This document shows positions 25,728 through 36,429 of a stretch of DNA of 64,000 nucleotides, piece by piece. A program made the position numbers and the translations under genes. Positions within the stretch are counted from its first letter, which is position 1. Each line of letters begins with the position of its first letter. Source of the DNA: Kutzneria buriramensis (lineage in GTDB: Bacteria; Actinomycetota; Actinomycetes; Mycobacteriales; Pseudonocardiaceae); the NCBI RefSeq assembly GCF_003387475.1, contig NZ_QUNO01000003.1, positions 310,001-374,000 on the forward strand. Direction: 5' to 3'. A model generated the notes under the pieces. It saw only the letters and a list, made by a program, of their open reading frames with translations, was not told the origin of the DNA and did no database searches.

Positions 25728-28700
25728 TTGCGTGTATCCACGCGTGTCCGCAGACTGGCGGCAGTCACGACGTTGACGCTGATGGCACTGGGTTTCTCGA
25801 CCCAGAACGCCTCGGCCGAGCAGTTGGCCCTGCCGGCGCTGCACCTGCCGGCGTTCCCCGATCTCGGCGCGTGGCTGACCACGCCGAACTGGGGAAAGCT
25901 GCCGCAGCAGGCCGGCGGCAGCGCCGCCGGCCTCAGCCACACGGCGTCCGCGGCTTCCACACACGCCTCGGGTGGGGCGGGCAATCCGCGCGGCAAGGGC
26001 GCCGGTGAGCTCCCGCCGTACCAACCCCGGCCGCCGCGGCCGCGTACCGGCCCCGGGTCCAGCCAGCGCGTCGCGTCCGGATTCGACGCCGCGACCAGCG
26101 TCCGCATCGCGGCGAAGTCGTCGGCGACGATGAACTACTTCCAGAACACCGACGGCACCGTCACCCGGAAGTACAGCCAGACGCCGGTCAACTACCAGGA
26201 CGCCGCCGGGGCATGGCAGCCGATCGACACCACCGTCGAGCACGGCGCGGACGGCCGCTGGCACGAGAAGGCCAACTCCGCCAAGGTCGACTTCGCCCCC
26301 ACCGCAACCGATCCGACGCTCACCTCCCTCGCCGTGGACGGCTCGCACTCGGTGGCCTACTCGGTGCAGGGCGCGGCCCCGGTGACCCCGAAGGTGTCCG
26401 GCTCGAACGTCACCTACGGCTCGATCCTGCCCAGCACGGACCTCCAACTGGCGCCGAATGCCACGGGCGTCAAGGAATCCATCGTCCTGCGGGATGCTCA
26501 CGCGCCGACGACCTGGACGTTCCCGCTCAAGCTCACCGGCCTCACCCCCAAGCTCGCCGCCGACGGCTCGGTCGATCTGGTCGACTCCGCCGGCGCCGTG
26601 CGGGAGCGGGTCCCGCACGGCTACGCCTTCGACTCCAAGCACGCCACCACCGACGCCGTCAGCTACGAACTGGCCACCGTGGACGGTGTGCCGGCGCTGA
26701 AGGTCAGCCTGGACAAGAACTGGCTCGCCGACGGCAAGCGCGTGTTCCCGGTGACGGTCGACCCGACCTTCACCCTGAACCCGACCTCGACCTACGTCCA
26801 GAAGGACAGCCCGGGCGACCACTCGATGGAGCAGACCCTCAAGGTCGGCTCCACCAACGGCGGCGCCGACTCCGCGCTGGCGTTCCTGGCCATGCCCAAG
26901 GACATCGACAACCAGCACGTCCAGGTCACGTCGGCCAGCCTGTCGCTGTTCGACACCTACGCCGCCAACTGCACGCCGACCACCGTCAACATCGTCAACC
27001 TGGTGCAGCCCTGGACTCCGACCACCGTGACGTACCCGGGGCCGGGCGGCGCGAACGTGATGGGCGCGGTCGCGCCGAACGTGCCGAACGCCTGCACCAA
27101 TCCGCAGGGCGACCGCTCGCGCGGCGACTGGGTGACCATCCCGCTGACCACCGACGCGCTCAACGCCTGGTCCAACGGCAGTCAGCCCGACTACGGCGTG
27201 GCGATCGTGCCCGCGAGCTACACGGACCCCAATCAGCGCAAGGAGTTCGCGTCCTCGAACATGGGGCCGGAGGCGCCGTACCTGACGGTCACCACCGCCG
27301 GCAACGTGCCGCCGCAGATCGACACCGTGTACCCGCCCAACAACGGCTTCGCCGCGACGACCACGCCGTGGCTGGAGGCCACCGCGCACGACCCGGATCA
27401 CACCATTTCCACGCTGATGGACTTCGACTTCCAGGTCGTGGACGCCAACAACACGACCGTCATCGACTCCGGCACGGTCCATGGCGGCGCGAGCTGGCAG
27501 GTGCCGGCGGGCAAACTGCAGTTCGGGCAGACCTACTACTGGACGGTCGCGACGTCGGACGGGCAGGCGTGGTCGGACTGGTCGGCGTGGACGGCGCTCT
27601 CGATCCAGGTGCCGCAGCCGGTGGTCACCTCGTCGCTGTCGCAGAACAACGGCGACCACGGCTTCGACCCGGGCATCGGCAACTACACCACCAGCGCCAC
27701 CGACGCGGAGGTGCAGAGCGCGGGTCCGGCGCTGGCGGTCACCCGTGACTACAACTCCCGCGATCCCCGCACCGGCGGGGCTTTCGGCGCGGGGTGGTCC
27801 AGCGTGTTCGACGCCAAGGCGACCGAGCTGACCACCACCGACTTCAACAACAACCCGGTCCTGGTGAGCACCGTCATCAGCTATCCGGACGGTTCCGAGG
27901 TCGGGTTCGGCCTGAACACCGACGGTTCGTTCAGCTCCCCGCAGGGCCGGTTCGCGGTGTTGCGGGCGTTGCCGAACAAGACCGGCTACACGCTGACCGA
28001 CAAGAACGACACGGTCTACACGTTCGGCCAGGCGCTGAGCACGGGCGGTTTCGGGATCAGCTCGATCACCGACGCCAACGGCCGCGCGCAGAACTTCACC
28101 TGGGCAGGCGGGCACATCACCACAGCCACCTCGGCGACATCGGGCCGGGCACTGCACTTCACGTGGTCCACGCCGTCCGGCGCCAGCACCGCGCACGTGG
28201 CGACGGTCGTCACCGACCCGGTCACCGCCGGCCAGTCCTCGACGGCGCTGACCTGGACGTACAACTACACCGGCGACAACCTGGCCAGCGTGTGCGCGCC
28301 GGGCGCCGGCACCGCATGCACGACCTACGGCTACCAGAGCACGTCTCAGTACATGGCCACGGCGCTGGACATCGGGCCGCATTCGCTGTGGCCGCTGGGT
28401 GAGCAGCCGGGCGCGGCGACCGCGGTGAGCGCGATCCACGCCAACGAGGGCAACGACAACGGCACCTACAACAACGTCGCCCTCGGCCAGCCCGGAGCGC
28501 TGGTGGGATCCACGGCGACGTCGGCCGGGTTCAACGGCACCTCCTCCTACGTCCAGCTGCCGACCTCCCTGTCCAGCGGCTGGAACGGCTCCGCGATCTC
28601 CATGTGGTTCAAGACCTCGGCCACCAACGGAGTCCTGTACTCGTACAGCGGCAGTGCCATCACCAACAACACCACGCTCGGTGACTACGTGCCGGCGCTG

Positions 28701-31700
28701 TACGTCGGCTCGGACGGCAAGCTCAATGCCGAGTTCTGGTACGGCGGCGGCACACCCATGGTGTCCAAGGCCGCGGTCAACGACAACCAGTGGCACCACG
28801 TGGTGCTCCAGGAGTCCGGCAACAGCCAGGGCCTGTACCTGGACGGCGTCTTCGTCGACTACCGGGTCGCGAACATCCCGCTGATGGCCAACTTCTACCG
28901 GTACATCGGCACCGGCTTCCTCGGCGGCACCTGGCCGGACGAGTCGCACCAGTCCAGCACCAGCAACACCGGGTACGCCAGCTACTTCAACGGCTCCATC
29001 GCCGATGTGGCCCTGTGGGACAAGCCGGTGTCCAGCGTCTACCACCCGCAGCTGTACCAGGCGGGCCTGCACGCCTCGACGCTGCTGACGTCGGTCACCC
29101 GGCCGTCGGGCAATGTGCACGCCCAGGTCACGTACGACCCGGTGAGCGGCGCGGTGCAGCAGCTGACCGACGAGAACGGCGGCGTGTGGAAGGTCGGCGC
29201 CCCTACGGTGACCGGCTCCAGCCAGGTCTACCGGTCGGCGGTGCTCGGCGCGGGCCCGCTCGCGTACTACCGGCTCGGCGACAATGTCGGTGCGGCACAA
29301 GCGGTCAGCGAGGTGAAGTACGGGGCCGCCACCTACAACGCCGCGACCCTCGGCTCGACCGGCCCGTTCCAGGACGCCACCGCGGCCGCCTTCAACGGCA
29401 CCAGCTCGTACGCACAACTGCCCGCCGACACCGTGTCCTCGTCGTCCCAGAACCTGTCGGCGGAGCTGTGGTTCTCCACCACCACCGGCGGCGGAATCCT
29501 GGTCGGCGCGAACGCCAACCAGCTCGGCCCGTGCAACGCCACCGCCTGCACACCGATTCTGTGGGTCGGCACCGACGGCAAGCTGTACGGCAACTTCTAC
29601 ACCAGCGGCGGCGCGCCGCAGCTGGTGTCGTCGAAGACGGTGACGGACGGCGGTTGGCACCACGCGGTGATCTCGGCGTCGTCGTCGAGCCAGTCGCTCT
29701 ACCTCGACGGTGACGCGGCGCAGACCAAGACGACCTCGCCGCTCACGATGACCGGCTACAACTACGCCTACCTCGGCGCCGGCGCGCCCGGTCTCGGCTG
29801 GAACGGCCTGCCGGCCAACAATCCGGTGTACTTCAAGGGTTCCATCGCGGACGCGGTGTTCTACCGGACGGCGCTGTCCTCGGCCCAGGTCGCCCAGCAC
29901 TTCAACGCGGCGAAGAACTCCCAGGGCCTGCTGCCGGTTTCCACGGTGAAGATCACCGACCCGGGCGGCAAGACCCTGACGTACCAGTACGACCTGATCA
30001 ACGGCAACCGCAAGGTGTCCGAGACCGACGGGCTGGGCAACAAGACCAGTTACGGCTACGACTCGGCCGGCTTCCTCAACACGGTCACCGACCCGAACGG
30101 CGTGGTCAACACGACCGGCCACGACGTGCGCGGCAACACGGTGTCGCAGACGACGTGCCAGAACCAGGCCGCCGGCATCTGCTCGACTGCGTACTTCACC
30201 TACTTCCCTGACGACACCACCAAGACGCTGTCGCCGGATGCCCGCAACGACGTGATGCTGACCGTCCGGGATGGACGGTCGTCGAGCGCCACTGACAACA
30301 CGTACCTCACGTCGTACGGCTATGACGCGAAGGGCAACCGGACCAGCATCACGACGCCGCCGGTTCCCGGTTTCCCCAATGGGCGCACCACATCCATCGC
30401 GTACACGGCTATCGGTCTGCCGACCGTGACGACCTCGCCGGGCGGCACCCAGAACACGATCACGTACGCGACCAGTGGGGACGTTCAGCAGACCCAGAAC
30501 GCGGAGGGTCTGGTCACCAAGTTCACCTACGACGGCGTGGGCCGGGTGGCGACCAAGACCGAGGTTTCGGACTCCTACCCGAACGGCCTGGTCACCACCT
30601 ACGGCTACGACGGTCAGGATCACGTGACGTCACAGGCCGATCCGGTGGTGACCGACCGGATCACCGGCGCGACGCACAACGCGACCACCACCAGCGTGTA
30701 CGACGCCGACGGCAACATCACCTCGCAGACCGTGGCGGACGGCACCGGCGGTGACGCCTCGCGGACGTCGACGTCGACGTACAACACGTTGGGGGAGCTT
30801 GCTTCCTCCACCGATCCCAGCGGGAACACCACGACGTTCACCTACGACGCCTATGGCCACAAGGCATCGGACACGGACCCGAACGGGGCGGAGACCGACT
30901 TCACCTACGACGCCGACGGCCACGAGCTGACCCAGTCGATCCAGTACACCGGCAGCCCGCTCAACCCGCATGCCGCGGCGCCGCTGGTGGAGAAGTCCAC
31001 CGCTTACGACCCGACCGGCCGGGTGGCGTCCGAGACGGACTCCATGGGCAACAAGAGGTCGTACACGTACTTCGACAACGGTCTCAAGGCGACGGAGACC
31101 AGGACCGACCCGACCGGCGCCAACTCGTTCATCGAGGAGCAGGACTTCTACGACGCCGCCGGCAACCAGATCAAGAAGGTCACCAACAACCTCGCCACCG
31201 TCGAGACGTCCACTGTGGACGCCGCCGACCGCACCACGCAGACCGTGACGGACCCGGGTGGGTTGAACCGGACGACGACCGTCTCCTACACGCCGGACGA
31301 CAAGCCGGCCGTCACCACGATGTCGGACTCCACCGGGGCGGTGCGCACCACCACCGCGACCTATGACCCGATGGGCAATCCGACCTCGCAGAGCCTGTTC
31401 ACCGACGGCGCCGGCCGTCCCGCCGGCTGGTGGCAGCTCAACCAGACCACCGGCGCGACGGTGCCGGACTCGTCCGGCAACGGCGGCACCGCGGCCGCCG
31501 CGAACGTCAGCTGGGCCAACGGCGCCGGCACGTTCAACGGCACCAACTCCACCGTCACCACCAATGGCCCGGTGCTCGACACCACCGGCAACTTCACCGT
31601 GTCTGCGTGGGCGAACCTGAGCTCCACCGGCAAGTTCGCCACCGTGGTCGGCCAGGACGCCACCCAGTGCTCGGGCTTCTTCCTCCAGTACAGCGCGACC

Positions 31701-34700
31701 GACAACGCCTGGGCCTTCGCCAAGGTCAACGCCGACGTCAACAACGCCACGGGCATCCGGGCACACGACACCGCCGCGCCGGCATTGAACACCTGGACTC
31801 ACCTTGTCGGCACCTACACCGCCGCCAACGGCCAGTTGTCGTTGTACGTCAACGGGGTCCTGGCCGGCACCGCGACCGTCACGACCCCGTACAAGGCCAA
31901 CGGCCCGCTGACCATCGGACGTGGCCAGTACAACGCCGGCCCGGCCGACTACTTCCCGGGCTCGATCGGCAATGTCCAGGTGTACCAGCGGGTTCTGACG
32001 CCGGCGGAGATCTCCACGCTGGCCGCCAGCCAGACCGGCGGCACCACCGCCTCCTCGCACGCGATCACCATGACGCGGACGCTGGACCAGCGGGGGCTGC
32101 CGACCTCGGCCACCGACCCCGACGGCAACACCACCAACTACTCCTACGACGAGGCCGGCCACCTGGCCGTCACCACCTCACCGGTCGTGTCGGTGGAACA
32201 CAACGGCGGCACTGCCACGCAGGTGCACCCGGTGACGATGACCGGGTATAACACCTTCGGCGAGGCGACGGAGCGGGACGACCCGAACGGCAACGTCAGC
32301 ACTACGGTGTACGACGCGGCGGGCCGACCGGTGTCGATCACGCAGCCGAACTACACCCCGCCCGGCGGCTCGCCGATCACCGCGGTCACCGTCAAGACAT
32401 ACGACAAACTCGGCAACCTGGTGCAGGTGTCGGACCCGCTCAGCCGGGTCACCAAGTACGTGTACGACCAACTCGGCGACCAGGTCCGCACCACTGACCC
32501 GGCCGGCAACAACATCGACACCGTGTACGACACCAACGGCGACAAGCTGTCGGTGACCGACCAGGCCGGCGCGCAGACCCAGGCCACCTACGACTACCTG
32601 GGCCGCCAGATCACCTCCACCACCCTGGAGCGCTACCCGTCCACGATCACTTCGACCACCACGAACTCCTACGCCGGCTCGCCGGGCAACGCGTTCCTGG
32701 CGTCGACCACCACCCAGAGCGGGGCCAATACCCAGTACGGGTATGACGCGCTGGGCGAGAAGACGTCGATCACCGACCCTGCCGGCAACATCACCCGGTC
32801 CTCGTACGACTTCCTGGGCCGTAAGACGTCGACAACGCTGGCCGACGGCTCGTCCACCGCCACCACCTACGACACCTCGGGCAACCCGGTGTCGGTGGCG
32901 CAGAAGGACCCGAGCGGGGCCGTCCTGGCCACCTCGTCAGCGACCTTCGACGACAACGGTTTCCAGCTCTCGACCACCGATGCGTTGGGCCACACGAGCC
33001 GGTTCACGCACGACGCCACCGGTGCGGTGACCCAGGAAGTGCAGCCGACGTCGGCGACCTCCTCGATCACCACGTCGTTCGGCTACGACACCGCCGGCAA
33101 CCGGACCCGGTTCACCGACGGCCGTGGCAACGCGACGATCTACACGTATACCCCGTGGAACCTCAAGGAATCGGTGATCGAACCGACTACCGCGACCTAC
33201 AGCACCGCCGCCGATTCCACGTTCACCACCGCATATGACGCCGACGGCGAGCCGGTGTCGCAGACCCAACCGGGTGGGGTGACGATCACCGCCACCTACG
33301 ACGCGGTCGGCAACCTGCTGACGCAGAACGGGTCCGGGGCGGATGGGCAGACCGCCGCCCGCACCTTCGGTTATGACTCGGTGGGCCGGATGACCTCCGC
33401 CGCCACCAGCGCGATCGGCACGAGCGTGCCGGCGTCGAATGAGACGTTCACCTACAACGACCGCGACGAGTTGCTGACTGCTAGCGGCTCGGCCGGCTCG
33501 TCGTCGTTCGGGTACAACGCCGACGGGTTGATGACCACCCGTACCGACGCGTCGGGCACCAGCAGCTACGGCTACGACTCCGCCGATCGGCTGTCCACGA
33601 TCCAGGACTCCATCACCGGTACCCAGCTGACCTACGGCTACAACTCGCTCGACCAGGTCAACCAGGTCAAGTACGGGTCGGGCAATCAGCGCACCTTCGG
33701 CTACGACGGGTTGCACCGCCTGGCCAGCGACACGCTGAAGACCTCCGGCGGCGCGACGGTCGCGTCGATCGGCTACGGCTACGACCTCAACGGGAACCTG
33801 ACCTCCAAGACGACCACCGGTTTCGCCGGGGCGGCCGCCAACACCTACACCTATGACCAGGCCAACCGGCTGACGTCGTGGAACAACGGTTCGTCCACAG
33901 TCAACTACGCCTACGACGCGTCGGGTAACCGGACGCAGGTCGGGTCGAACGTCTATACCTATGACGCCCGGGACCAGCTGACTTCCGACGGCGTCAACTC
34001 GTACACGTACACCGCGCGGGGCACCATGTCCTCGCAGACCAACACGTCCGGCACGCAACGGTCCACTTCGGACGCTTTCGGCCAGATGACGTCGCAGAAC
34101 AACCAGTCCTACACCTATGACGCCCTCGGCCGGGCGTTAACCGACACCGGCACCACGTTCTCCTACTCCGGCATGACCAACACTCCGTCGTCGGACGGCG
34201 TGAGCACCTACAGCTACGACCCGTCCGGCGGCCTGGTCGGCATCGGCGGGGGCGGCGTCTCGACCCTGGCGTTCGTCGATCAGCACACCGATGTCGTCGG
34301 TGACTTCACCGCCAACGGCACGTCGCTGTCGGGTTCGACGACCTACGACCCGCTGGGCAACGTGACGTCCACGTCCAACCAGGCCGGGCGTCTGGGCTTC
34401 CAGTCCGGCTGGACCGACACGTCCACCGGCAAGGTGAACATGGCCGCACGCTGGTACTCACCCCAGACCGGCCAGTTCATGAACCGGGACACCGCCTCCC
34501 CCGACCCCATGCCCAACTCGGCCGCCGCGAACCCGTTCGCCTACGTCGACGACGACCCGCTGACCCGCACCGACCCGTCCGGCCACGGCTGGTTCTCCGA
34601 CTTCGTGTCCAGCGCCTTCCACGCCGTCACCCATGTCGTGCAGGCCGTCACCCACTACGTCGCCGTCCACGTCGTCCAGCCCGTCGTGCACGCCGTGCAG

Positions 34701-36416
34701 GTCGTGGTCCACGCCGTCGCCGACGCTTACCACGCCGTAGCCCGCGCCGCCGCCCGTGTCGTCCAACGCGTCGTCCGCGTAGCCCGCGTCGTCTACCACG
34801 CCGCCGTACACGTGGTGAAAACCGCTTATCACGCCGTATCCACAGCAGTGCACCATGTCGTGGCCGCAGTGAAGACAGCCGCCAAGGCCGTCGGCAACGC
34901 CGTCACCTCAGCCGCCAAGGCCGTGGCATCCGTAGCCAAGAAGGCCGTCGCCACCGCGACCAACTTCGTCAAGGCTCACGCCTCGACCATCGCCGGCATC
35001 GCCGTCGGCATCGGCGTCGGTCTGGCCTGCACCGTGGCCACCGGTGGCGTCGGCGCCATCGGCTGCGCCGCGTTGGCCGGCGCCGCCGGCAACGCCGTGT
35101 CCTACGCGATGGACTGCCATGCGAGCCACTCCTGCTCGCTCGGCGGCGCCGTCGAAGCCGTCGGCCTCGGCGCCCTCGGCGGTGCCCTGGGTGCCGGTCT
35201 CGCCGGCCCCCTCGGTGGCAAGCTGGTGGCCACCGCGCTCGAAGACGTCATGCCCAAGGTCGCCGCCTCCGCCCTCGTCGGCCTAGGCTCCGGCGCCGCT
35301 TCCGGCGCCATCACCTCCGCCGTCGGCTACGGCATGTCTTGCGGTTCCTCCCAGGATGGCTGCTCGTTGTCCGGTGCTGCCTCCGCCGTCGGCTCCGGCG
35401 CCCTGTGGGGCGGCTTGATCGGTGGCATCGCCGGCGCGGCCGGCGAAGCCGTCGGCAAGAGCGACAACACCACCTGCCACAGCTTCGTCCCGGGCACCAA
35501 GGTGCTTATGGGCGATGGCACCAGCAAGTCCATCAGTCAGGTGCAGGTCGGGGACAAGGTCGCTGACTCCGTGCCGGGTGACACAACGCTCCAGACGCAC
35601 ACCGTGCAGAAGGTCATCGTCACCCAGACCGACCACGACTTCGTCAATCTGACCATCAAGAAGCTGGCCACCAAGCTCGGCAAGGCCGCCGCCGGCCTCG
35701 CTGTCGCCACCGCGGCCGTGCTCGGGTCCGCCGCCCCGGCCTCCGCCGACACCTCGTCCACTCTGACCACGACCTTCCACCACCCCTTCTACGACACCAC
35801 CCAGGCCGCCTTCGTCGACGCCGTCGACCTCCACCCCGGCGACCGACTCCAAACCGCCGACGGCGGCGCCGCCGAGGTCACCTCGGTCCGGGCCTACCAC
35901 CAGACCGAGACCACCTACGACCTCACCATCGACGGTCTCCACACCTATTACGTGGTTGCCGGCGCGGCGCCGGTGCTCGTCCACAACTGCGGTGCGGACG
36001 ACCTGGCCCCCGAAGCGAAGGCCAGCTATGACACACTGACGTCCGCTGTTGGCCGCGCGGCTTCGAGGAGTGCACAGGACATTCGGAACTCATTGACTCC
36101 TGGTCAGCTCGCCGTCGGGCGGGCCCTGCCTTGGCTGCGATCGATGTTCGTCGGCAGCAACATCGAGAACGCGGTCGCGAGCGACCCGGCGGTGTTGTCA
36201 GATCCGAACATCACCCACTTGGGCACGTCCATGCCCGGTCAGTCGGTCCCCGACTTCCATATCAGCACAGGCGACGGGGAATTCCCCGTTGATGTCACGG
36301 GTGGCAGTCAAAGCTCGGTCAACGGCCATCTCCAGCGCCCGTACATTACCCACAGGAGTCAGATCATCGACTATCCGTCGATTCCGAAAGCGAAGCTGAA
36401 CGACATATTCAAGTAG
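25728..36416 (+). CDS. Secreted Rhs/YD-repeat polymorphic toxin with HINT domain
   Basis: A 3,562-residue exported protein. Residues 1-30 are a Sec signal peptide ending ASA. Then come a DNRLRE-like domain (about 347-522), an Fn3-like segment (about 527-634), two LamG-like domains (about 882-1111 and 1173-1395), YD repeats, a third LamG-like domain (about 1895-2105), more YD repeats, and the Rhs core end (NMAARWYSPQTGQFMNRD, about 2905). After a His/Val-rich stretch and glycine-rich hydrophobic segments comes a HINT autoprocessing domain (Cys 3250 in CHSFVPGTKVLM to VLVHNC ending at 3421), which should release the last 141 residues. That tip (GSNIENAV, PDFHI, FPVDVTGG) looks like a PD-(D/E)xK-type nuclease lacking the usual lysine. 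The TTG start has AAGGGGGG 7 nt upstream; an in-frame GTG seven codons earlier is the alternative. G+C drops in the tip. A candidate immunity gene follows. Confidence 0.88.
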   Translation: MRVSTRVRRLAAVTTLTLMALGFSTQNASAEQLALPALHLPAFPDLGAWLTTPNWGKLPQQAGGSAAGLSHTASAASTHASGGAGNPRGKGAGELPPYQPRPPRPRTGPGSSQRVASGFDAATSVRIAAKSSATMNYFQNTDGTVTRKYSQTPVNYQDAAGAWQPIDTTVEHGADGRWHEKANSAKVDFAPTATDPTLTSLAVDGSHSVAYSVQGAAPVTPKVSGSNVTYGSILPSTDLQLAPNATGVKESIVLRDAHAPTTWTFPLKLTGLTPKLAADGSVDLVDSAGAVRERVPHGYAFDSKHATTDAVSYELATVDGVPALKVSLDKNWLADGKRVFPVTVDPTFTLNPTSTYVQKDSPGDHSMEQTLKVGSTNGGADSALAFLAMPKDIDNQHVQVTSASLSLFDTYAANCTPTTVNIVNLVQPWTPTTVTYPGPGGANVMGAVAPNVPNACTNPQGDRSRGDWVTIPLTTDALNAWSNGSQPDYGVAIVPASYTDPNQRKEFASSNMGPEAPYLTVTTAGNVPPQIDTVYPPNNGFAATTTPWLEATAHDPDHTISTLMDFDFQVVDANNTTVIDSGTVHGGASWQVPAGKLQFGQTYYWTVATSDGQAWSDWSAWTALSIQVPQPVVTSSLSQNNGDHGFDPGIGNYTTSATDAEVQSAGPALAVTRDYNSRDPRTGGAFGAGWSSVFDAKATELTTTDFNNNPVLVSTVISYPDGSEVGFGLNTDGSFSSPQGRFAVLRALPNKTGYTLTDKNDTVYTFGQALSTGGFGISSITDANGRAQNFTWAGGHITTATSATSGRALHFTWSTPSGASTAHVATVVTDPVTAGQSSTALTWTYNYTGDNLASVCAPGAGTACTTYGYQSTSQYMATALDIGPHSLWPLGEQPGAATAVSAIHANEGNDNGTYNNVALGQPGALVGSTATSAGFNGTSSYVQLPTSLSSGWNGSAISMWFKTSATNGVLYSYSGSAITNNTTLGDYVPALYVGSDGKLNAEFWYGGGTPMVSKAAVNDNQWHHVVLQESGNSQGLYLDGVFVDYRVANIPLMANFYRYIGTGFLGGTWPDESHQSSTSNTGYASYFNGSIADVALWDKPVSSVYHPQLYQAGLHASTLLTSVTRPSGNVHAQVTYDPVSGAVQQLTDENGGVWKVGAPTVTGSSQVYRSAVLGAGPLAYYRLGDNVGAAQAVSEVKYGAATYNAATLGSTGPFQDATAAAFNGTSSYAQLPADTVSSSSQNLSAELWFSTTTGGGILVGANANQLGPCNATACTPILWVGTDGKLYGNFYTSGGAPQLVSSKTVTDGGWHHAVISASSSSQSLYLDGDAAQTKTTSPLTMTGYNYAYLGAGAPGLGWNGLPANNPVYFKGSIADAVFYRTALSSAQVAQHFNAAKNSQGLLPVSTVKITDPGGKTLTYQYDLINGNRKVSETDGLGNKTSYGYDSAGFLNTVTDPNGVVNTTGHDVRGNTVSQTTCQNQAAGICSTAYFTYFPDDTTKTLSPDARNDVMLTVRDGRSSSATDNTYLTSYGYDAKGNRTSITTPPVPGFPNGRTTSIAYTAIGLPTVTTSPGGTQNTITYATSGDVQQTQNAEGLVTKFTYDGVGRVATKTEVSDSYPNGLVTTYGYDGQDHVTSQADPVVTDRITGATHNATTTSVYDADGNITSQTVADGTGGDASRTSTSTYNTLGELASSTDPSGNTTTFTYDAYGHKASDTDPNGAETDFTYDADGHELTQSIQYTGSPLNPHAAAPLVEKSTAYDPTGRVASETDSMGNKRSYTYFDNGLKATETRTDPTGANSFIEEQDFYDAAGNQIKKVTNNLATVETSTVDAADRTTQTVTDPGGLNRTTTVSYTPDDKPAVTTMSDSTGAVRTTTATYDPMGNPTSQSLFTDGAGRPAGWWQLNQTTGATVPDSSGNGGTAAAANVSWANGAGTFNGTNSTVTTNGPVLDTTGNFTVSAWANLSSTGKFATVVGQDATQCSGFFLQYSATDNAWAFAKVNADVNNATGIRAHDTAAPALNTWTHLVGTYTAANGQLSLYVNGVLAGTATVTTPYKANGPLTIGRGQYNAGPADYFPGSIGNVQVYQRVLTPAEISTLAASQTGGTTASSHAITMTRTLDQRGLPTSATDPDGNTTNYSYDEAGHLAVTTSPVVSVEHNGGTATQVHPVTMTGYNTFGEATERDDPNGNVSTTVYDAAGRPVSITQPNYTPPGGSPITAVTVKTYDKLGNLVQVSDPLSRVTKYVYDQLGDQVRTTDPAGNNIDTVYDTNGDKLSVTDQAGAQTQATYDYLGRQITSTTLERYPSTITSTTTNSYAGSPGNAFLASTTTQSGANTQYGYDALGEKTSITDPAGNITRSSYDFLGRKTSTTLADGSSTATTYDTSGNPVSVAQKDPSGAVLATSSATFDDNGFQLSTTDALGHTSRFTHDATGAVTQEVQPTSATSSITTSFGYDTAGNRTRFTDGRGNATIYTYTPWNLKESVIEPTTATYSTAADSTFTTAYDADGEPVSQTQPGGVTITATYDAVGNLLTQNGSGADGQTAARTFGYDSVGRMTSAATSAIGTSVPASNETFTYNDRDELLTASGSAGSSSFGYNADGLMTTRTDASGTSSYGYDSADRLSTIQDSITGTQLTYGYNSLDQVNQVKYGSGNQRTFGYDGLHRLASDTLKTSGGATVASIGYGYDLNGNLTSKTTTGFAGAAANTYTYDQANRLTSWNNGSSTVNYAYDASGNRTQVGSNVYTYDARDQLTSDGVNSYTYTARGTMSSQTNTSGTQRSTSDAFGQMTSQNNQSYTYDALGRALTDTGTTFSYSGMTNTPSSDGVSTYSYDPSGGLVGIGGGGVSTLAFVDQHTDVVGDFTANGTSLSGSTTYDPLGNVTSTSNQAGRLGFQSGWTDTSTGKVNMAARWYSPQTGQFMNRDTASPDPMPNSAAANPFAYVDDDPLTRTDPSGHGWFSDFVSSAFHAVTHVVQAVTHYVAVHVVQPVVHAVQVVVHAVADAYHAVARAAARVVQRVVRVARVVYHAAVHVVKTAYHAVSTAVHHVVAAVKTAAKAVGNAVTSAAKAVASVAKKAVATATNFVKAHASTIAGIAVGIGVGLACTVATGGVGAIGCAALAGAAGNAVSYAMDCHASHSCSLGGAVEAVGLGALGGALGAGLAGPLGGKLVATALEDVMPKVAASALVGLGSGAASGAITSAVGYGMSCGSSQDGCSLSGAASAVGSGALWGGLIGGIAGAAGEAVGKSDNTTCHSFVPGTKVLMGDGTSKSISQVQVGDKVADSVPGDTTLQTHTVQKVIVTQTDHDFVNLTIKKLATKLGKAAAGLAVATAAVLGSAAPASADTSSTLTTTFHHPFYDTTQAAFVDAVDLHPGDRLQTADGGAAEVTSVRAYHQTETTYDLTIDGLHTYYVVAGAAPVLVHNCGADDLAPEAKASYDTLTSAVGRAASRSAQDIRNSLTPGQLAVGRALPWLRSMFVGSNIENAVASDPAVLSDPNITHLGTSMPGQSVPDFHISTGDGEFPVDVTGGSQSSVNGHLQRPYITHRSQIIDYPSIPKAKLNDIFK

Positions 36417-36429
36417 CCCGGAGCGCACG

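Noticed and set aside
25692-30623. Very long minus-strand open frame of about 1,640 codons opposite the Rhs gene
   Set aside because: It reads as Val/Gly/Arg-rich low-complexity sequence with no domains and arises because codon bias of the high-G+C Rhs gene removes stops on the other strand.
34596-34970. His/Val-rich repeat after the Rhs core as a separate gene or metal-binding protein
   Set aside because: It is continuous in frame with the Rhs protein and such HVV-type stretches are usual in actinobacterial Rhs C-terminal regions.
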